Shown: piece by piece, positions 1 to 9,257 of the stretch | Position numbering within the stretch: the first letter of the stretch is position 1 | Layout: the number at the start of each line of letters is the position of its first letter | Assembly (NCBI GenBank): GCA_965247425.1 | Contig: OZ252023.1 | Span: 1,240,001-1,304,000 of the forward strand | Source: CAZOZZ01 sp965247425 | GTDB taxonomy: Bacteria > Acidobacteriota > Terriglobia > 20CM-2-55-15 | Direction of reading: 5' to 3' | Length of the DNA: 64,000 nucleotides | Program-made: the position numbers and the translations under genes | Notes under the pieces: model-generated | Databases searched by the model: none | What the model was told of the DNA's origin: nothing | The model's input: the letters and a program-made list of their open reading frames with translations, nothing else

Positions 1-2
1 CG

Positions 3-737
3 GGAAGTTTCGAGCAGGGAGGTCGCTCCGACTGCAGGTTCGACGCCGAGTATGAGGTTTCGGTAGCTGCCTCGGTGGCAGACAGGCTTGAACTCAGAGC
101 AGGCGCGGGTGGGCTCAAGGTGGAGGGTCGCGAGGGGCTGGACCAGGTGCGGGCAACGGCACGGGCCTGTGCCTCGGACATGGATTACCTCGATGAACTG
201 GAGGTCACCCTTGAGCGTGAAGGCGACGAGGTCATCCTCACGACTCATTACCCCGACTTGTCCGGTCTCCGTTTTGGCAACGATGTCGCTCAGATCGACC
301 TGGTCGTGGAGATACCCCTGGATATGGTGGTCGAAATCGAAGACTCTTCTGGATCCATGGATGTTTCTGGCACTGGCGCCCTCCGCATCGAAGACTCTTC
401 CGGCTCCATTGATGTGGCGGACATCAGCGGGGCGGTGGACATCGACGATTCTTCAGGAAGCCTGAAAGTCGAGGATGTCGCCGGTGACCTTGCCATCGAG
501 GACGGCTCGGGATCGATCGAGGTTCGCAACATTCAAGGTACGGTGCGACTGCGCGATGGCTCGGGGTCCATTGAGGTCGTGGGTGTGGGCCAGGAAGTCG
601 TGGTCGAACGTGACGGCTCGGGTTCGATTAACGTCCGAGACGTCCGGGGTGACTTTACGGTCCGCCGCGATGGAAGTGGCCGTATTCGGTACCGTAACGT
701 CGAAGGGAACGTGCAGATCCCCAGGCGCAAGAGTTAA
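3..737 (+). CDS. DUF4097-like beta-strand repeat protein, 5' partial
   Basis: The reading frame is open from the window edge, so the true start lies upstream; a GTG at 75 is only an internal candidate. After a non-repetitive N-terminal part the protein consists of about eight short repeats of the pattern D-[SG]-SGS-[IML]-x-V, each 16-20 residues apart, typical of DUF4097/adhesin-like right-handed beta-helix proteins that are usually exported or envelope associated. No signal peptide can be judged because the start is missing. The protein ends with a basic tail (PRRKS). Function is unknown; the family assignment rests on the repeat pattern only. Downstream there is about 190 bp of intergenic DNA before the first insertion sequence. 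Confidence 0.75.
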   Translation, partial: GSFEQGGRSDCRFDAEYEVSVAASVADRLELRAGAGGLKVEGREGLDQVRATARACASDMDYLDELEVTLEREGDEVILTTHYPDLSGLRFGNDVAQIDLVVEIPLDMVVEIEDSSGSMDVSGTGALRIEDSSGSIDVADISGAVDIDDSSGSLKVEDVAGDLAIEDGSGSIEVRNIQGTVRLRDGSGSIEVVGVGQEVVVERDGSGSINVRDVRGDFTVRRDGSGRIRYRNVEGNVQIPRRKS

Positions 738-930
738 TCAGCGAGTAGCATGCAGCGATCGGCTTTCGATTTCCGGCTAGGAGCCCGTGGTGGAAGTCAG
801 CCATTTCGGAAGAGCAGCTCGGTCGAAGTTGAATGAGGCCCGGCCAGCGGGCATTTGAGTCGAATTCAAACCCATTGTTAAGGAAGTTCTATTTTCGCAT
901 TGTTGAAATCGATATGGTGTCGGCGGTATC
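738..930. other. intergenic region with a solo family-A repeat end
   Basis: No gene is seen. Positions 782-798 (agcccgtggtggaagtc) match the terminal sequence of the family-A inverted repeats found at 20696, 52121 and 54655, preceded by ctagg, but no partner end follows. This looks like a solo end or remnant of such an element. Confidence 0.45.
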
Positions 931-1338
931 TTGTGGTATATATACCGTCAGATGAAGAAGAAAAAGATATGGCTTGAGTTGAATCAGGTAAGGGGAGCGG
1001 TTGCGTCGCGACTGCGACGGCGGAAGTACAGCCTGATCGAGCGCCATGAGATACCCGACGGTTTGCTGCCTGGCTCGGTGTCGATTAGTTACACCCGGTG
1101 CGGTAAGCCGACGTGCCGGTGTGTGTCGGGTGAAGGGCACCCATCCTGGTCCTGGACATTCATGATGGACGGGAAGAAGCATGTCGAACACGTTCCAGCT
1201 GCCATGGTTGAGGAGATTCAAAAGCGTGTCGGAGCGGGACGGGAGTTTCAGGATGCGATCCGGGAGGTGCTGACAGCGAACGCGAAGTTGTTGGTGCTGG
1301 AGCGCCAGCAACAACGTGAGAAGCGGAAGCGCCGGTGA
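931..1338 (+). CDS. DUF6788-like transposon-associated protein
   Basis: A 135-residue basic protein with a helical start (KKKKIWLELNQVRG) and a small Cys cluster in the pattern CGKPTCRC followed by an aromatic H-x-S-W-x-W segment, ending in a lysine/arginine-rich coiled tail. This pattern matches the DUF6788 proteins commonly found immediately upstream of DDE transposases. Its role is not established; a DNA-binding accessory function is an inference from charge and the Cys motif. The in-frame start could also be the ATG at 952 (MKKKKIW). The stop overlaps the GTG of the transposase, implying translational coupling. Confidence 0.7.
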   Translation: MWYIYRQMKKKKIWLELNQVRGAVASRLRRRKYSLIERHEIPDGLLPGSVSISYTRCGKPTCRCVSGEGHPSWSWTFMMDGKKHVEHVPAAMVEEIQKRVGAGREFQDAIREVLTANAKLLVLERQQQREKRKRR

Positions 1339-2528
1339 AAGGTCCGTCGGCACGAGGGATACGACGGTACGCGCGAAAGTGTTTGCGGCTGAAGGGGTAT
1401 TTGAATCACCCCGGAGATGGGCGGGTGCGACCGCAGATCGGAAGTGGGCATCTGATCTGGTCTCTGGTGATCGGGTATCTGCTGCGGGAATCGAGCTTCC
1501 TGGCCATCGAGTCGCTCGCACGATCCTCGGCGTGTCGGGCCTTGGGAATCGGACGCCGCTTTAGCGACGACACGCTGGGCTATTTTACCGAGAAGCTGAA
1601 TCCGGAATTCACGCGCGGCGCGTTGACCACAGCCATCAAGCAGGCCAAGCGCAATAAAGCGTTCGACGATTGCCGATTCATCGGCCTGGCGCTGGACGGG
1701 ACAACCGTGGGGCGTGTCGGTGAGGCCGGGTGTCAGTGGTGTCGACCCCATCGCAACGCCGAGGGGGAGGTGACCACCTACTTACACCACGTCGTGATGG
1801 CCACCATCGTGGGCACCGGGTTCACTTTACCGGTCGATGTGGAACCCTACGGTAGTGGGGATAGCGAATGGTCGGGGGGGCAACGACTGCTTCGTCGGGT
1901 GGTGGGGCAGTTGGGGCCGCGTTTTGCCGATTATGTTGTTGTCGATGGGGGCTATGCGTCGGCTCCGTTCCTGCACTTGGCCGACGAGTTGGGATTGAAG
2001 ACCATCGTCCGTCTCAAAGCCAATCTTCCGAGCTTGTTCAACGCCGCCAAAAGCCGGTTTGCTTGTCAGCCGCCGTCCCGGGTTTTCAAGGATGGAGCCG
2101 ATCGGGTGGAAATCTGGGATGCAGACGACTTCGATCCCTGGGGCCGATTGAACTGGCTGACCGTGCGCGTGATCCGCTACCGGCAAGAGAAACCCGATGG
2201 ATCGGTGGTCGAAGCCTACTGGCTGACCAATTTCTCGATGAACCAAGTGGGAGCGCCCACTTTATTTCGCATGGCCAAGAGTCGTTGGGAAGTCGAAAAC
2301 CAAGGTTTCAACGATGCCAAGAACCGTTATGGGATGGCCCATATCCCCCATCACCACGCCAACAGCTTGCTGCTCCACTGGCTCCTCATAAGCCTGGCTC
2401 TCACGATCGAACGTCTGTATCGATTGTGTCATTTGCATCGCGGGCGCCATCGCCCGCATACCTCCATCGAGCTTCTTCGTTTGCTTCGCCTCGCTCTGTC
2501 TGCCCCAACCCCAGCCGACTCCAGCTGA
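1335..2528 (+). CDS. IS4-like DDE transposase
   Basis: A 397-residue transposase. The probable catalytic triad is visible: D121 in ALDGTT, D204 in VVVDGGY and E319 in SRWEVEN, the order and spacing of the DDE_Tnp_1 (IS4-type) fold with the YREK-like region after the inserted beta domain. The GTG start overlaps the stop of the upstream DUF6788 gene (GTGA). The frame is intact, so the protein may be functional. Its last 25 codons lie in the 113-bp block that is duplicated at 5319-5431, beyond the neighbouring IS21 element. The exact IS family cannot be fixed without a database comparison. Confidence 0.85.
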   Translation: MKGPSARGIRRYARKCLRLKGYLNHPGDGRVRPQIGSGHLIWSLVIGYLLRESSFLAIESLARSSACRALGIGRRFSDDTLGYFTEKLNPEFTRGALTTAIKQAKRNKAFDDCRFIGLALDGTTVGRVGEAGCQWCRPHRNAEGEVTTYLHHVVMATIVGTGFTLPVDVEPYGSGDSEWSGGQRLLRRVVGQLGPRFADYVVVDGGYASAPFLHLADELGLKTIVRLKANLPSLFNAAKSRFACQPPSRVFKDGADRVEIWDADDFDPWGRLNWLTVRVIRYRQEKPDGSVVEAYWLTNFSMNQVGAPTLFRMAKSRWEVENQGFNDAKNRYGMAHIPHHHANSLLLHWLLISLALTIERLYRLCHLHRGRHRPHTSIELLRLLRLALSAPTPADSS

Positions 2529-2568
2529 ACTGACTCGTTTCCCTGGTCTCCACGCGCCTGCCTGACCC
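2456..2568. repeat. 113-bp direct repeat, left copy
   Basis: Identical base for base to 5319-5431. It encodes the C-terminal end of the IS4-like transposase and the right end of that element. The two copies flank the IS21 element with 19 bp of unrelated spacer on each side. Confidence 0.9.
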
Positions 2569-2587
2569 TGATTTCGCTACTCTAAAT

Positions 2588-2619
2588 TGGCCCACTTTTG
2601 ATCGTTTGATTTGGCCCAC
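2588..2619 (+). repeat. IS21 left terminal inverted repeat
   Basis: 32 bp, one mismatch to the reverse complement of 5268-5299; starts with TGG and holds two copies of tggcccac. Confidence 0.9.
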
Positions 2620-2677
2620 CCCTGACGACTGAACCGGAGAGGCTGTTCCGAACAAAGAGTCGGAATGGAGGGACCCG

Positions 2678-4210
2678 GTGTCAAGGAGATCGAAGGTGGA
2701 ATTATTTGAAGAGATTCGGCGAGAGCACGAGTTTGGTGTGGGAACGATCCAGGGTGTGGCCCGGCGGCTGGGGGTGCATCGGCGGATGGTGCGTCAAGCG
2801 CTGGGAAACGCCGTGCCGCCGGCGAGGAAGAGCCCGGAGCGGAAGAGGCCGAGGCTGGAGCCGGTTATGGAATTTATCAACGGGGTGTTGGAGGCGGACA
2901 GGCAGGCCCCGCGGAAGCAGCGGCACACCAGTCACCGGATCTACGAACGGATCCGGATGGAATTTCCGAAACATCCGATTGGGGAATCGACGGTTCGCCG
3001 GTATGTCGGGCGGCGGAAGCGGGAGATGGGTTTCATCCGACAGGAGACGTTCGTGCCGCAAAGCTACGCCTGGGGTCAGGAAGCACAGATCGACTGGTAC
3101 GAAGCCGTCGCGGAGTTGGATGGCGAACGGCAGAAGCTCCAGGTTTTCTGTATGCGGAGCATGGGCAGTGGTGGCGCATTCCATCGAGCTTATCCTCGGG
3201 CGACAAAACAGGCATTCCTGGAGGCTCATGAGTTGGGTTTCCGCTATTTTGCGGGGGTCTTCGGGGTGCTGCGTTATGACAACCTGACCAGCGCGGTGAA
3301 GAAGATTCTGCGGGGATACCGGCGTGTAGAGACCGAACGGTTCATCGCGTTTCGGTCGCATTGGAAGTTTCAAGCCGAGTTCTGCACACCCGGCGAGGGC
3401 CACGAGAAAGGCGGTGTGGAAGGCGAAGCCGGATACTTCCGGCGCAATCACCTGGTACCGGTGCCGAAGGCGAAGGACCTGGCGGATCTGAATGCGCAGC
3501 TGCTGGCCGGTTGCCGTGCCGATGAACGGCGCAAGATCGGCGATCGGGTCCAGACGGTGGGTGAAGGGATGCAGATCGAACAGCCCCATCTGCTCGCGTT
3601 ATCGACCGAAGGGTTCCCTCTGGCCGAGGACAGCTTTCCACGAGTCGATGGTAAGGGATGTGTACGGGTGCGTAACAACTTCTACTCCGCCCCCGTCAAG
3701 ACCGGGACTGTGGTGCGGGCGAGCGTTTTTCCGGCCTACGTGGAGGTCTGGCACGATGGCGGATGCGTGGCGCGGCATGAGCGAGGATATGGAAACGGCC
3801 AGCACTTCTTCAATCTGGAACATTATCTGGAGGTGTTGGAGCGGAAGCCGGGCGCGCTGGCCGGGAGCAAGCCTCTGGAGCAATGGCGGCAACAGGGCCG
3901 ATGGCCGAAAAGCTATGACGAGTTCTGGCAGACGTTGATCGATCGCAACGGAAAACAGAATGGGACCCGCGCAATGGTGGAGTTGCTCCTACTGGGCCGG
4001 GAACATGGCTATAGCGAGCTGGATTCCGCATTCCAACAAGCCCTGCGCCTGGGATGCTCCGATGCCGCCGCGGCGCGCTACCTGATGACCGAGGCCCGAT
4101 TCGACCGGCCGGCGGCGCCGCGACTGGAAGTGGCCGCACTACGCGCTTATGAGCGGCCCCTGCCGGAGGTGAATACTTACGATGCACTGCTCACTGCGGA
4201 GGTGGTCTAG
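2678..4210 (+). CDS. istA: IS21 family transposase IstA
   Basis: A 510-residue transposase with an N-terminal helix-turn-helix (about residues 22-43, VARRLGVHRRMVRQAL), an integrase-type (rve) core and a C-terminal Mu-like domain. The DDE residues are D139 (AQIDWYE), D201 (RYDNLTS) and E248 (KGGVEGE). The start is the GTG at 2678. It overlaps istB by one base (TAGTG), as usual for this family, where IstA does strand transfer and the AAA+ protein IstB guides assembly on the target. The frame is intact. Confidence 0.95.
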   Translation: MSRRSKVELFEEIRREHEFGVGTIQGVARRLGVHRRMVRQALGNAVPPARKSPERKRPRLEPVMEFINGVLEADRQAPRKQRHTSHRIYERIRMEFPKHPIGESTVRRYVGRRKREMGFIRQETFVPQSYAWGQEAQIDWYEAVAELDGERQKLQVFCMRSMGSGGAFHRAYPRATKQAFLEAHELGFRYFAGVFGVLRYDNLTSAVKKILRGYRRVETERFIAFRSHWKFQAEFCTPGEGHEKGGVEGEAGYFRRNHLVPVPKAKDLADLNAQLLAGCRADERRKIGDRVQTVGEGMQIEQPHLLALSTEGFPLAEDSFPRVDGKGCVRVRNNFYSAPVKTGTVVRASVFPAYVEVWHDGGCVARHERGYGNGQHFFNLEHYLEVLERKPGALAGSKPLEQWRQQGRWPKSYDEFWQTLIDRNGKQNGTRAMVELLLLGREHGYSELDSAFQQALRLGCSDAAAARYLMTEARFDRPAAPRLEVAALRAYERPLPEVNTYDALLTAEVV

Positions 4211-5022
4211 TGTCCGCCACAGCCGGCGGGGTCGAACAGGCGGCGATTCAGCAGTACTGTAAAGCTCTCCGGACGCCCACGATCGGAACGCAGTTTGCGG
4301 CCATGGCCGAGCAGGCCCAGCGGGAAGAGCACACCTACACACGGTATCTGGAAGCCTTGCTGGCGATGGAAGTTGAAGAACGCGAACGGAACACCGTGGC
4401 CCGGCGGATTCAAGCCGCACGTTTCCCTCGAATGAAGACACTCGAGGACTTTGACTTCTCGCGGTCGAAGGTTCCAGCCAACCGGATCCGTGGACTCGCA
4501 GACGGTGGCTATTTAGAACACGCCGAACCTGTCGTCCTGATCGGGGAGTGTGGAACGGGCAAGACGCACCTGGCCACAGGACTGTGCGTGGCCGCTTGTC
4601 GGCAGAAGAAGCGGGTTCGCTTTACGACGGCCGCCGGCTTGATCAACGAGTTGGTCGAGGCCCAACACAACGACCAGTTCCGCCGGGTTCTGGCCCGATG
4701 GTTCCGATACGAGTTGATTGCCATCGACGAAGTCGGCTATGTCCCGATGGCAGACCTCGGCGCCGAACTCCTCTTTCAAGTCATCTCGGATCGAGCCGAG
4801 CGGGCGACGGTGATCTTGACAACGAATCTGCCGTTCTCGGAATGGACCCAGGTGTTTCCCAATGTTCGGCTGTGCAAGGCGTTGCTGGACCGGATAACCG
4901 ATCGCGCTCACATCATCGAGACCGGAACCGAATCCTTCCGGTTTCGGCGCACGTTGGAGAAACGACAGAAACCACGGCATCCGCCTGGAAAGGAGAAACC
5001 CGCGAAACAAACCACGTCCTGA
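4210..5022 (+). CDS. istB: IS21 family helper ATPase IstB
   Basis: A 270-residue AAA+ ATPase with Walker A GECGTGKTH at residues 112-120 and Walker B ELIAIDEVG with D173/E174. It is related to DnaC/DnaA-type ATPases and acts with IstA. The GTG start uses the last base of the istA stop codon. The C-terminal tail is lysine/proline rich. Length and motifs are those of a full-size, presumably active IstB. Confidence 0.95.
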   Translation: MSATAGGVEQAAIQQYCKALRTPTIGTQFAAMAEQAQREEHTYTRYLEALLAMEVEERERNTVARRIQAARFPRMKTLEDFDFSRSKVPANRIRGLADGGYLEHAEPVVLIGECGTGKTHLATGLCVAACRQKKRVRFTTAAGLINELVEAQHNDQFRRVLARWFRYELIAIDEVGYVPMADLGAELLFQVISDRAERATVILTTNLPFSEWTQVFPNVRLCKALLDRITDRAHIIETGTESFRFRRTLEKRQKPRHPPGKEKPAKQTTS

Positions 5023-5134
5023 GGGTCGGATCGCCGCGCGGTCGTCGATCCTGGGCGATCCTGGAAACGGAGTTTTTTCCCGAAAGAAAGAAAAAGAACC
5101 AAAAAGAAAGAAACGGAGGCCTGTGGAAGATGAC

Positions 5135-5173
5135 GCGCTGTGGAAATCCTAAAAACCAGGATTCCCACAGCGC
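5135..5173 (+). terminator. hairpin in the 3' part of the IS21 element
   Basis: Two 16-nt arms (gcgctgtggaaatcct and its near-perfect complement, one mismatch) separated by 7 nt. It follows istB by about 110 bp. There is no U tract, so Rho-independent termination is uncertain; it may instead insulate the element or be a recombination structure. Confidence 0.45.
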
Positions 5174-5267
5174 TTGGAAAAGCCTCGCCAAGGGCGCTCG
5201 GCTTTCCCACATCTACAACACAGGCCCGACGGTAATTATCACTACTCGGAATTATTAACAGGAGGGG

Positions 5268-5299
5268 GTGGGCCAAATCAGACGATCAAAAGTGGGCCA
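5268..5299 (-). repeat. IS21 right terminal inverted repeat
   Basis: 32 bp, partner of 2588-2619 with one mismatch; ends in gtgggcca. Confidence 0.9.
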
Positions 5300-5318
5300 G
5301 ACCGGGTGGACAAACCCA

Positions 5319-5431
5319 GCATACCTCCATCGAGCTTCTTCGTTTGCTTCGCCTCGCTCTGTCTGCCCCAACCCCAGCCGACTCCAGCTGAACTGACTCG
5401 TTTCCCTGGTCTCCACGCGCCTGCCTGACCC
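5319..5431. repeat. 113-bp direct repeat, right copy (IS4-like remnant)
   Basis: Perfect copy of 2456-2568, carrying only the last 25 codons and end of the IS4-like transposase. The upstream 90% of that element is absent here, so this is a remnant. Confidence 0.9.
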
Positions 5432-5771
5432 CAATCACCGGGCTGGACCCGCTACGGATACCTGTCTCTCGAAAATACCCCTCACTTCAAATTCCTCTCC
5501 CTCCTCGACCTTTTCCCTTCCAGAGCCCCTTCCAGACACTCCGTCCTCCCTGACTTCCGAAATGGCTGCTCCCTGACTTCCGAAATGGCTGTGCGGCGGC
5601 CCCTGTGCTAGTATATGCTGCTCGAGTAGTATACTCTGGCCGAGCGAGAAGGTAGTACTCCGGCCGAGACGTTGACAGTCCAACCAGTAAATAAACTGGG
5701 TTCACTGTGAGATGTGGGACACATATTGTGTGAGTTCCGTTTTGGTGAATTCCACATATAGAGGGGGCATC
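5432..5771 (+). other. intergenic region upstream of the TonB receptor
   Basis: No gene is supported. It is pyrimidine rich at 5470-5570 and holds a two-copy 23-bp tandem repeat (5546-5591) and a short imperfect repeat of the form tagta-tact-cggccgag at about 5620-5670. A ttgaca at 5673-5678 could be a -35 box but no good -10 sits at the right distance. Confidence 0.4.
5546..5591. repeat. 23-bp tandem repeat, two copies
   Basis: Two identical units, ctccctgacttccgaaatgg plus ctg, back to back. Only two units, no spacers, so not a CRISPR. Confidence 0.85.
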
Positions 5772-8700
5772 ATGGAGAGGTTAAAACTGCAGTTCGTCCG
5801 GGAATCGCTTTGGGCGATGTCTCTGGTGATCTGCATCAGCATTATGTCGTTTGGCCAGGTGTCCGGAACGATATCCGGCACCGTCGCGGACGTGACCGGA
5901 GCCGTTCTGCCGGGAGTCGAAGTCACCGCCACCAATGCTGGCACGGGTCTCGCCCGTACGGTAATCACGAACGAGAATGGTGTCTATGTCATCCCGGTGT
6001 TGCCCGTCGGCGGATACCGGGTAGCGGCGGGCCTGCCGGGGTTCCAAACCGGAGTCCGGGAAGGTCTCGAGCTGAACACGGACGATCGCATCGTGGTGAA
6101 TTTCGCGCTCGAGGTCGGCTCGATAACTACGGAGATCCTCGTGACCGAAGCAGCGCCGCTGATCCAGTCGGAGACTTCCGAGATCGGCGCCGTCATCGAA
6201 AACCAGCGGATCATAGAGCTACCGTTGAACGGCCGTGAGTTCCAGCAACTGGCGCTGCTGGTACCGGGCACCTTCACGCCGCCCGCAGGGTCCTCGAACG
6301 GCTTCCGCGGAGGGATCTCGATTGCCGGTTCGCGGGAGAGGGACACGGGTTACTTCATCGACGGAATCAACATGGTGGATACGATCACCAGCTCGGTGAT
6401 CTTCAGGCCGTCCGTCGACATGATCCAGGAATTCAAGGTCCACACGAGCCGGTATTCGGCCGAGGTCGGGCGCAACGCGGGTGGGCACATCACCGTGACG
6501 ACGAAGTCCGGAACCAACCAGGTTCATGGCGCTATTTTCGAGTTCGTCCGCAATGACATGTTCGACGCCAAGAACTTCTTCGATCCGCACGATGAGCCGA
6601 TTCCCCCATTCACGCGGAACCAGTTTGGCGGGACGGTCGGTGGGCCCCTCATACAGGACAAGACATTCTTCCTCTTCAACGTCGAGGTGCTCCGCCTGAA
6701 CCAGGCGATCACGAGGACCGCAAGGGTACCGACTGTGGCCCTGAAGCGAGGAGATTTCTCCGGGCTGAGTAAACCGGTAATCGACCCGTTCACCGGTCAG
6801 CAGTTTCCGGGCAACATCATCCCTGCAGATCGGATTTCCGCGATCGGTCAGAAAGCCGTCAACTGGTATCAGGACCCGAATCTCTCCGGCGCGCGGAACT
6901 TCGTGTCGACGCCGAGCGACACAAGGGATATCGATCAGTACACGATCCGAATCGATCATCGCTTCTCCGACAGCAACAACTTCTTCGGCCGGTTCTCCCG
7001 GAACGTCGACCTGGAACTGGATCCGTTCGATCAATACAGCGGCATCACGAACTTGCCGCAGTTCGGGCGGTTGGACGATCAAACCGCCATCAGTATTTCA
7101 CTGGTGGACAACCATGTATTCAATCCGAACCTGGTTGGGGAATTCCGCCTCGGTTACAACCGTTTCCACCAGTTCCGGTCGGTATACCCGGAGGAACAGC
7201 GAAACCAGACGTTGGAGCTCGGCATCACCGGAACGACCACGAACCCGGTCAATTTCGGTTTCCCGACCTTCAGCGTGAATGGGTTCGATACTCTCGGCAA
7301 GAACGGCAATCCGAGCGATCGGGATGACAATCACTACCAGGCGGTCGGCAACCTGACGTGGACGCGGGGCAACCACACCTTCAAGTTCGGCACCGATATA
7401 TCCTGGCAGCTGAGCGACCGGATCAACAACAGCAACAGCCGCGGCGTCTTTAGGTTTGACGGGCGATACACCGGGCACCCGCTGGCGGACCTGCTGATGG
7501 GATTCCCCCGCCAGACCTCGAGAAGACTCGGGGAAAGCAAGGCGTATCCGTCCACCTGGGTCTTCGGCCACTTTCTGCAGGATGACTGGAAAATCACGCC
7601 CAATCTCACCCTGAATCTCGGCGTCCGCTACGATTGGCAGACGAACCTCGTCAGCGAAAACAACCGGTTTAGCCGTTTCAATGTGGCAACCGGCAACATC
7701 GAGATCGTCGGGAAAGCGACCGATCTCCGGGATATTTCGCGGCCCGATAACCCCCTTTCCACTAACTTCAGCCCGGCAATACAGGCTCTGGCCGGGACCG
7801 TGACCTTTGCCGATCTCGGAAGGCGGCACATGACCACGCACGACCGCAACGACATCGCGCCTCGGATCGGTCTGGCCTACAGCATGTTCAATGATCGTGT
7901 GGTGCTCCGTACCGGATACGGTGTCTATTTCAACGAGTACGAGCTGGGCGCCTGGAGCCGGATCGGCAACGACACGTATCCTTTCAAGGTCGACCAGTCC
8001 TTCAATGGCCACGCGACAGTTCCGAATATCACGCTCGACGATGCCTTCCCGGACTCCATATCCAGGGCCACGATCTCCCCGAAGAGCATCCAGGACGCTC
8101 TTCCGACGATGTATGTCCAGCAGTACAACTTCGGATTGCAGATCCAGGCCATGTCGGACCTCATGATCGATGTCGGCTACGTCGGGAGCAAGACCACCAA
8201 TTTGCCGGAAACGCGAAATCTGAACCAGGCGCGTCCGTGCGACCCCGCGGATTCGAACTGCGGTTCCGTCGCTTCGAGACGCCCCTTCCTGGGCTTTGGC
8301 AACATCAATCATTACGAAGGCACCGGCCTTGCGAATTTCAATTCGCTCCAGATGCGAGTCGAGAAACGCTACGTCGAGGGCCTGACATTGATGGGTGCCT
8401 ACACCTGGTCCAAGTCCATCGACCTCAGCTCGGCCGGCGCTTCCGGAGGTCGGATCAGCATACAGGACCATTACAACATCCGGGAGGGTATGCGCGGCCC
8501 GTCGGGCTTTGATGCGCGTCAACGCCTCGTCATTAGCTACGTCTGGCATTTACCGTTCGGGTCGGGTGAACGCTTCCTGGGGAACGTCAATGGAGCTGCC
8601 AAATACGTCGTGAGCGGCTGGGAGATCTCCGGCATCCAGACATTCCAGAGCGGCCGCCCCTTCACCGTCCGGATACCCGGCGACAACAGCTATACCGGCG

Positions 8701-9056
8701 CCCGAAGGACGGATCGCCCCAATCAGATCAGCGATGCGCATCTGCCGAAAAGTCAGCAGACGATCGATCGATGGTTCGACACAGACGCCTACACCCTTCC
8801 GCCGCGCGGGACTTTCGGGAACGCCGGCCGGAACAACATCGAGGGACCCGGTCTGAACAACCTCGATTTCTCGATCATCAAGAACAACCGGTTTGGCGAA
8901 TCGTACAACGTCCAGTTCCGTACGGAGTTCTTCAACACGTTCAACCACCCGAACTTCGATTTTCCGAATCGTGACTTCGGCACCAGCAACTTCGGTAAGA
9001 TCTTTACGGCTCAGTTCTCGAGGCAGATTCAATTCGGGTTGAAGTTTATCTTTTAG
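5772..9056 (+). CDS. Oar-like TonB-dependent outer-membrane receptor with carboxypeptidase-regulatory domain
   Basis: A 1094-residue outer-membrane protein. Residues 1-28 form a signal peptide ending in SFGQ. Residues about 32-112 are a carboxypeptidase-regulatory-like (CarboxypepD_reg) beta domain (GTISGTVADVTGAVLPGVEV). A plug domain follows (about 120-230, ELPLNGREFQQLALLVPG, FIDGINMVD) and then a long beta-barrel ending in phenylalanine (LKFIF), the usual barrel-assembly signal. Such Oar/OmpA-like receptors are abundant in Acidobacteriota and are thought to import large substrates; the substrate here is unknown. I chose the ATG at 5772 because GAGGGGG lies just upstream and the signal peptide starts there; an in-frame ATG at 5712 would add 20 residues without one. 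Transcribed alone; a strong hairpin follows. Confidence 0.9.
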   Translation: MERLKLQFVRESLWAMSLVICISIMSFGQVSGTISGTVADVTGAVLPGVEVTATNAGTGLARTVITNENGVYVIPVLPVGGYRVAAGLPGFQTGVREGLELNTDDRIVVNFALEVGSITTEILVTEAAPLIQSETSEIGAVIENQRIIELPLNGREFQQLALLVPGTFTPPAGSSNGFRGGISIAGSRERDTGYFIDGINMVDTITSSVIFRPSVDMIQEFKVHTSRYSAEVGRNAGGHITVTTKSGTNQVHGAIFEFVRNDMFDAKNFFDPHDEPIPPFTRNQFGGTVGGPLIQDKTFFLFNVEVLRLNQAITRTARVPTVALKRGDFSGLSKPVIDPFTGQQFPGNIIPADRISAIGQKAVNWYQDPNLSGARNFVSTPSDTRDIDQYTIRIDHRFSDSNNFFGRFSRNVDLELDPFDQYSGITNLPQFGRLDDQTAISISLVDNHVFNPNLVGEFRLGYNRFHQFRSVYPEEQRNQTLELGITGTTTNPVNFGFPTFSVNGFDTLGKNGNPSDRDDNHYQAVGNLTWTRGNHTFKFGTDISWQLSDRINNSNSRGVFRFDGRYTGHPLADLLMGFPRQTSRRLGESKAYPSTWVFGHFLQDDWKITPNLTLNLGVRYDWQTNLVSENNRFSRFNVATGNIEIVGKATDLRDISRPDNPLSTNFSPAIQALAGTVTFADLGRRHMTTHDRNDIAPRIGLAYSMFNDRVVLRTGYGVYFNEYELGAWSRIGNDTYPFKVDQSFNGHATVPNITLDDAFPDSISRATISPKSIQDALPTMYVQQYNFGLQIQAMSDLMIDVGYVGSKTTNLPETRNLNQARPCDPADSNCGSVASRRPFLGFGNINHYEGTGLANFNSLQMRVEKRYVEGLTLMGAYTWSKSIDLSSAGASGGRISIQDHYNIREGMRGPSGFDARQRLVISYVWHLPFGSGERFLGNVNGAAKYVVSGWEISGIQTFQSGRPFTVRIPGDNSYTGARRTDRPNQISDAHLPKSQQTIDRWFDTDAYTLPPRGTFGNAGRNNIEGPGLNNLDFSIIKNNRFGESYNVQFRTEFFNTFNHPNFDFPNRDFGTSNFGKIFTAQFSRQIQFGLKFIF

Positions 9057-9065
9057 CTCGACGGG

Positions 9066-9101
9066 CCATCGGACGACGGGCGCCAGCCCGTCGTCCGATG
9101 G
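9066..9101 (+). terminator. hairpin terminator after the TonB receptor
   Basis: A perfect 16-bp stem (ccatcggacgacgggc and its complement) with loop gcca, 10 bp after the receptor stop. The following sequence has only a weak T run (ctctttt at 9111). Confidence 0.7.
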
Positions 9102-9257
9102 TTGCAGAAACTCTTTTGTAGGTCATTCCCATCCCTGCACTGCGGACCCCTCGTGTTTTACCGATCGGCCCGAGTCATGGCCGCCATGGAAGCAGCGGAC
9201 TCCGAGGGCTGCGAAACCGAACCACTCCAGAACGCCGCCTGCGACGGCAAGACTCTG
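9102..9257. other. short intergenic stretch before the mosaic
   Basis: No gene or clear homology to other parts of the window was seen here. It ends where similarity to the downstream PLP-enzyme gene begins. Confidence 0.4.

Larger units (their letters stand above)
931..2568 (+). mobile_element. IS4-like insertion sequence (DUF6788 + DDE transposase)
   Basis: A two-gene element: a small DUF6788-type protein and a DDE transposase overlapping it by GTGA. The right end is suggested by a 113-bp block (2456-2568) that is repeated perfectly at 5319-5431 and stops abruptly after cctgaccc in both copies. I could not find a matching left terminal inverted repeat, so the left boundary given is only the first gene start. 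Confidence 0.6.
2588..5299 (+). mobile_element. IS21-family insertion sequence
   Basis: The element is bounded by 32-bp terminal inverted repeats, 2588-2619 and 5268-5299, differing at one base and beginning tggcccacttttgatcg. Each end holds two copies of tggcccac, like the multiple terminal repeats of IS21 members. It contains istA and istB in the usual order. The bases flanking the ends (ctctaaat left, gaccgggt right) do not match, so the expected short target duplication is absent. Confidence 0.9.

Noticed and set aside
5546..5591. Tandem repeat considered as a CRISPR
   Set aside because: Only two adjacent units without spacers and no cas genes.
5673..5700. Promoter for the TonB receptor at ttgaca
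   Set aside because: No acceptable -10 box at 16-18 bp.
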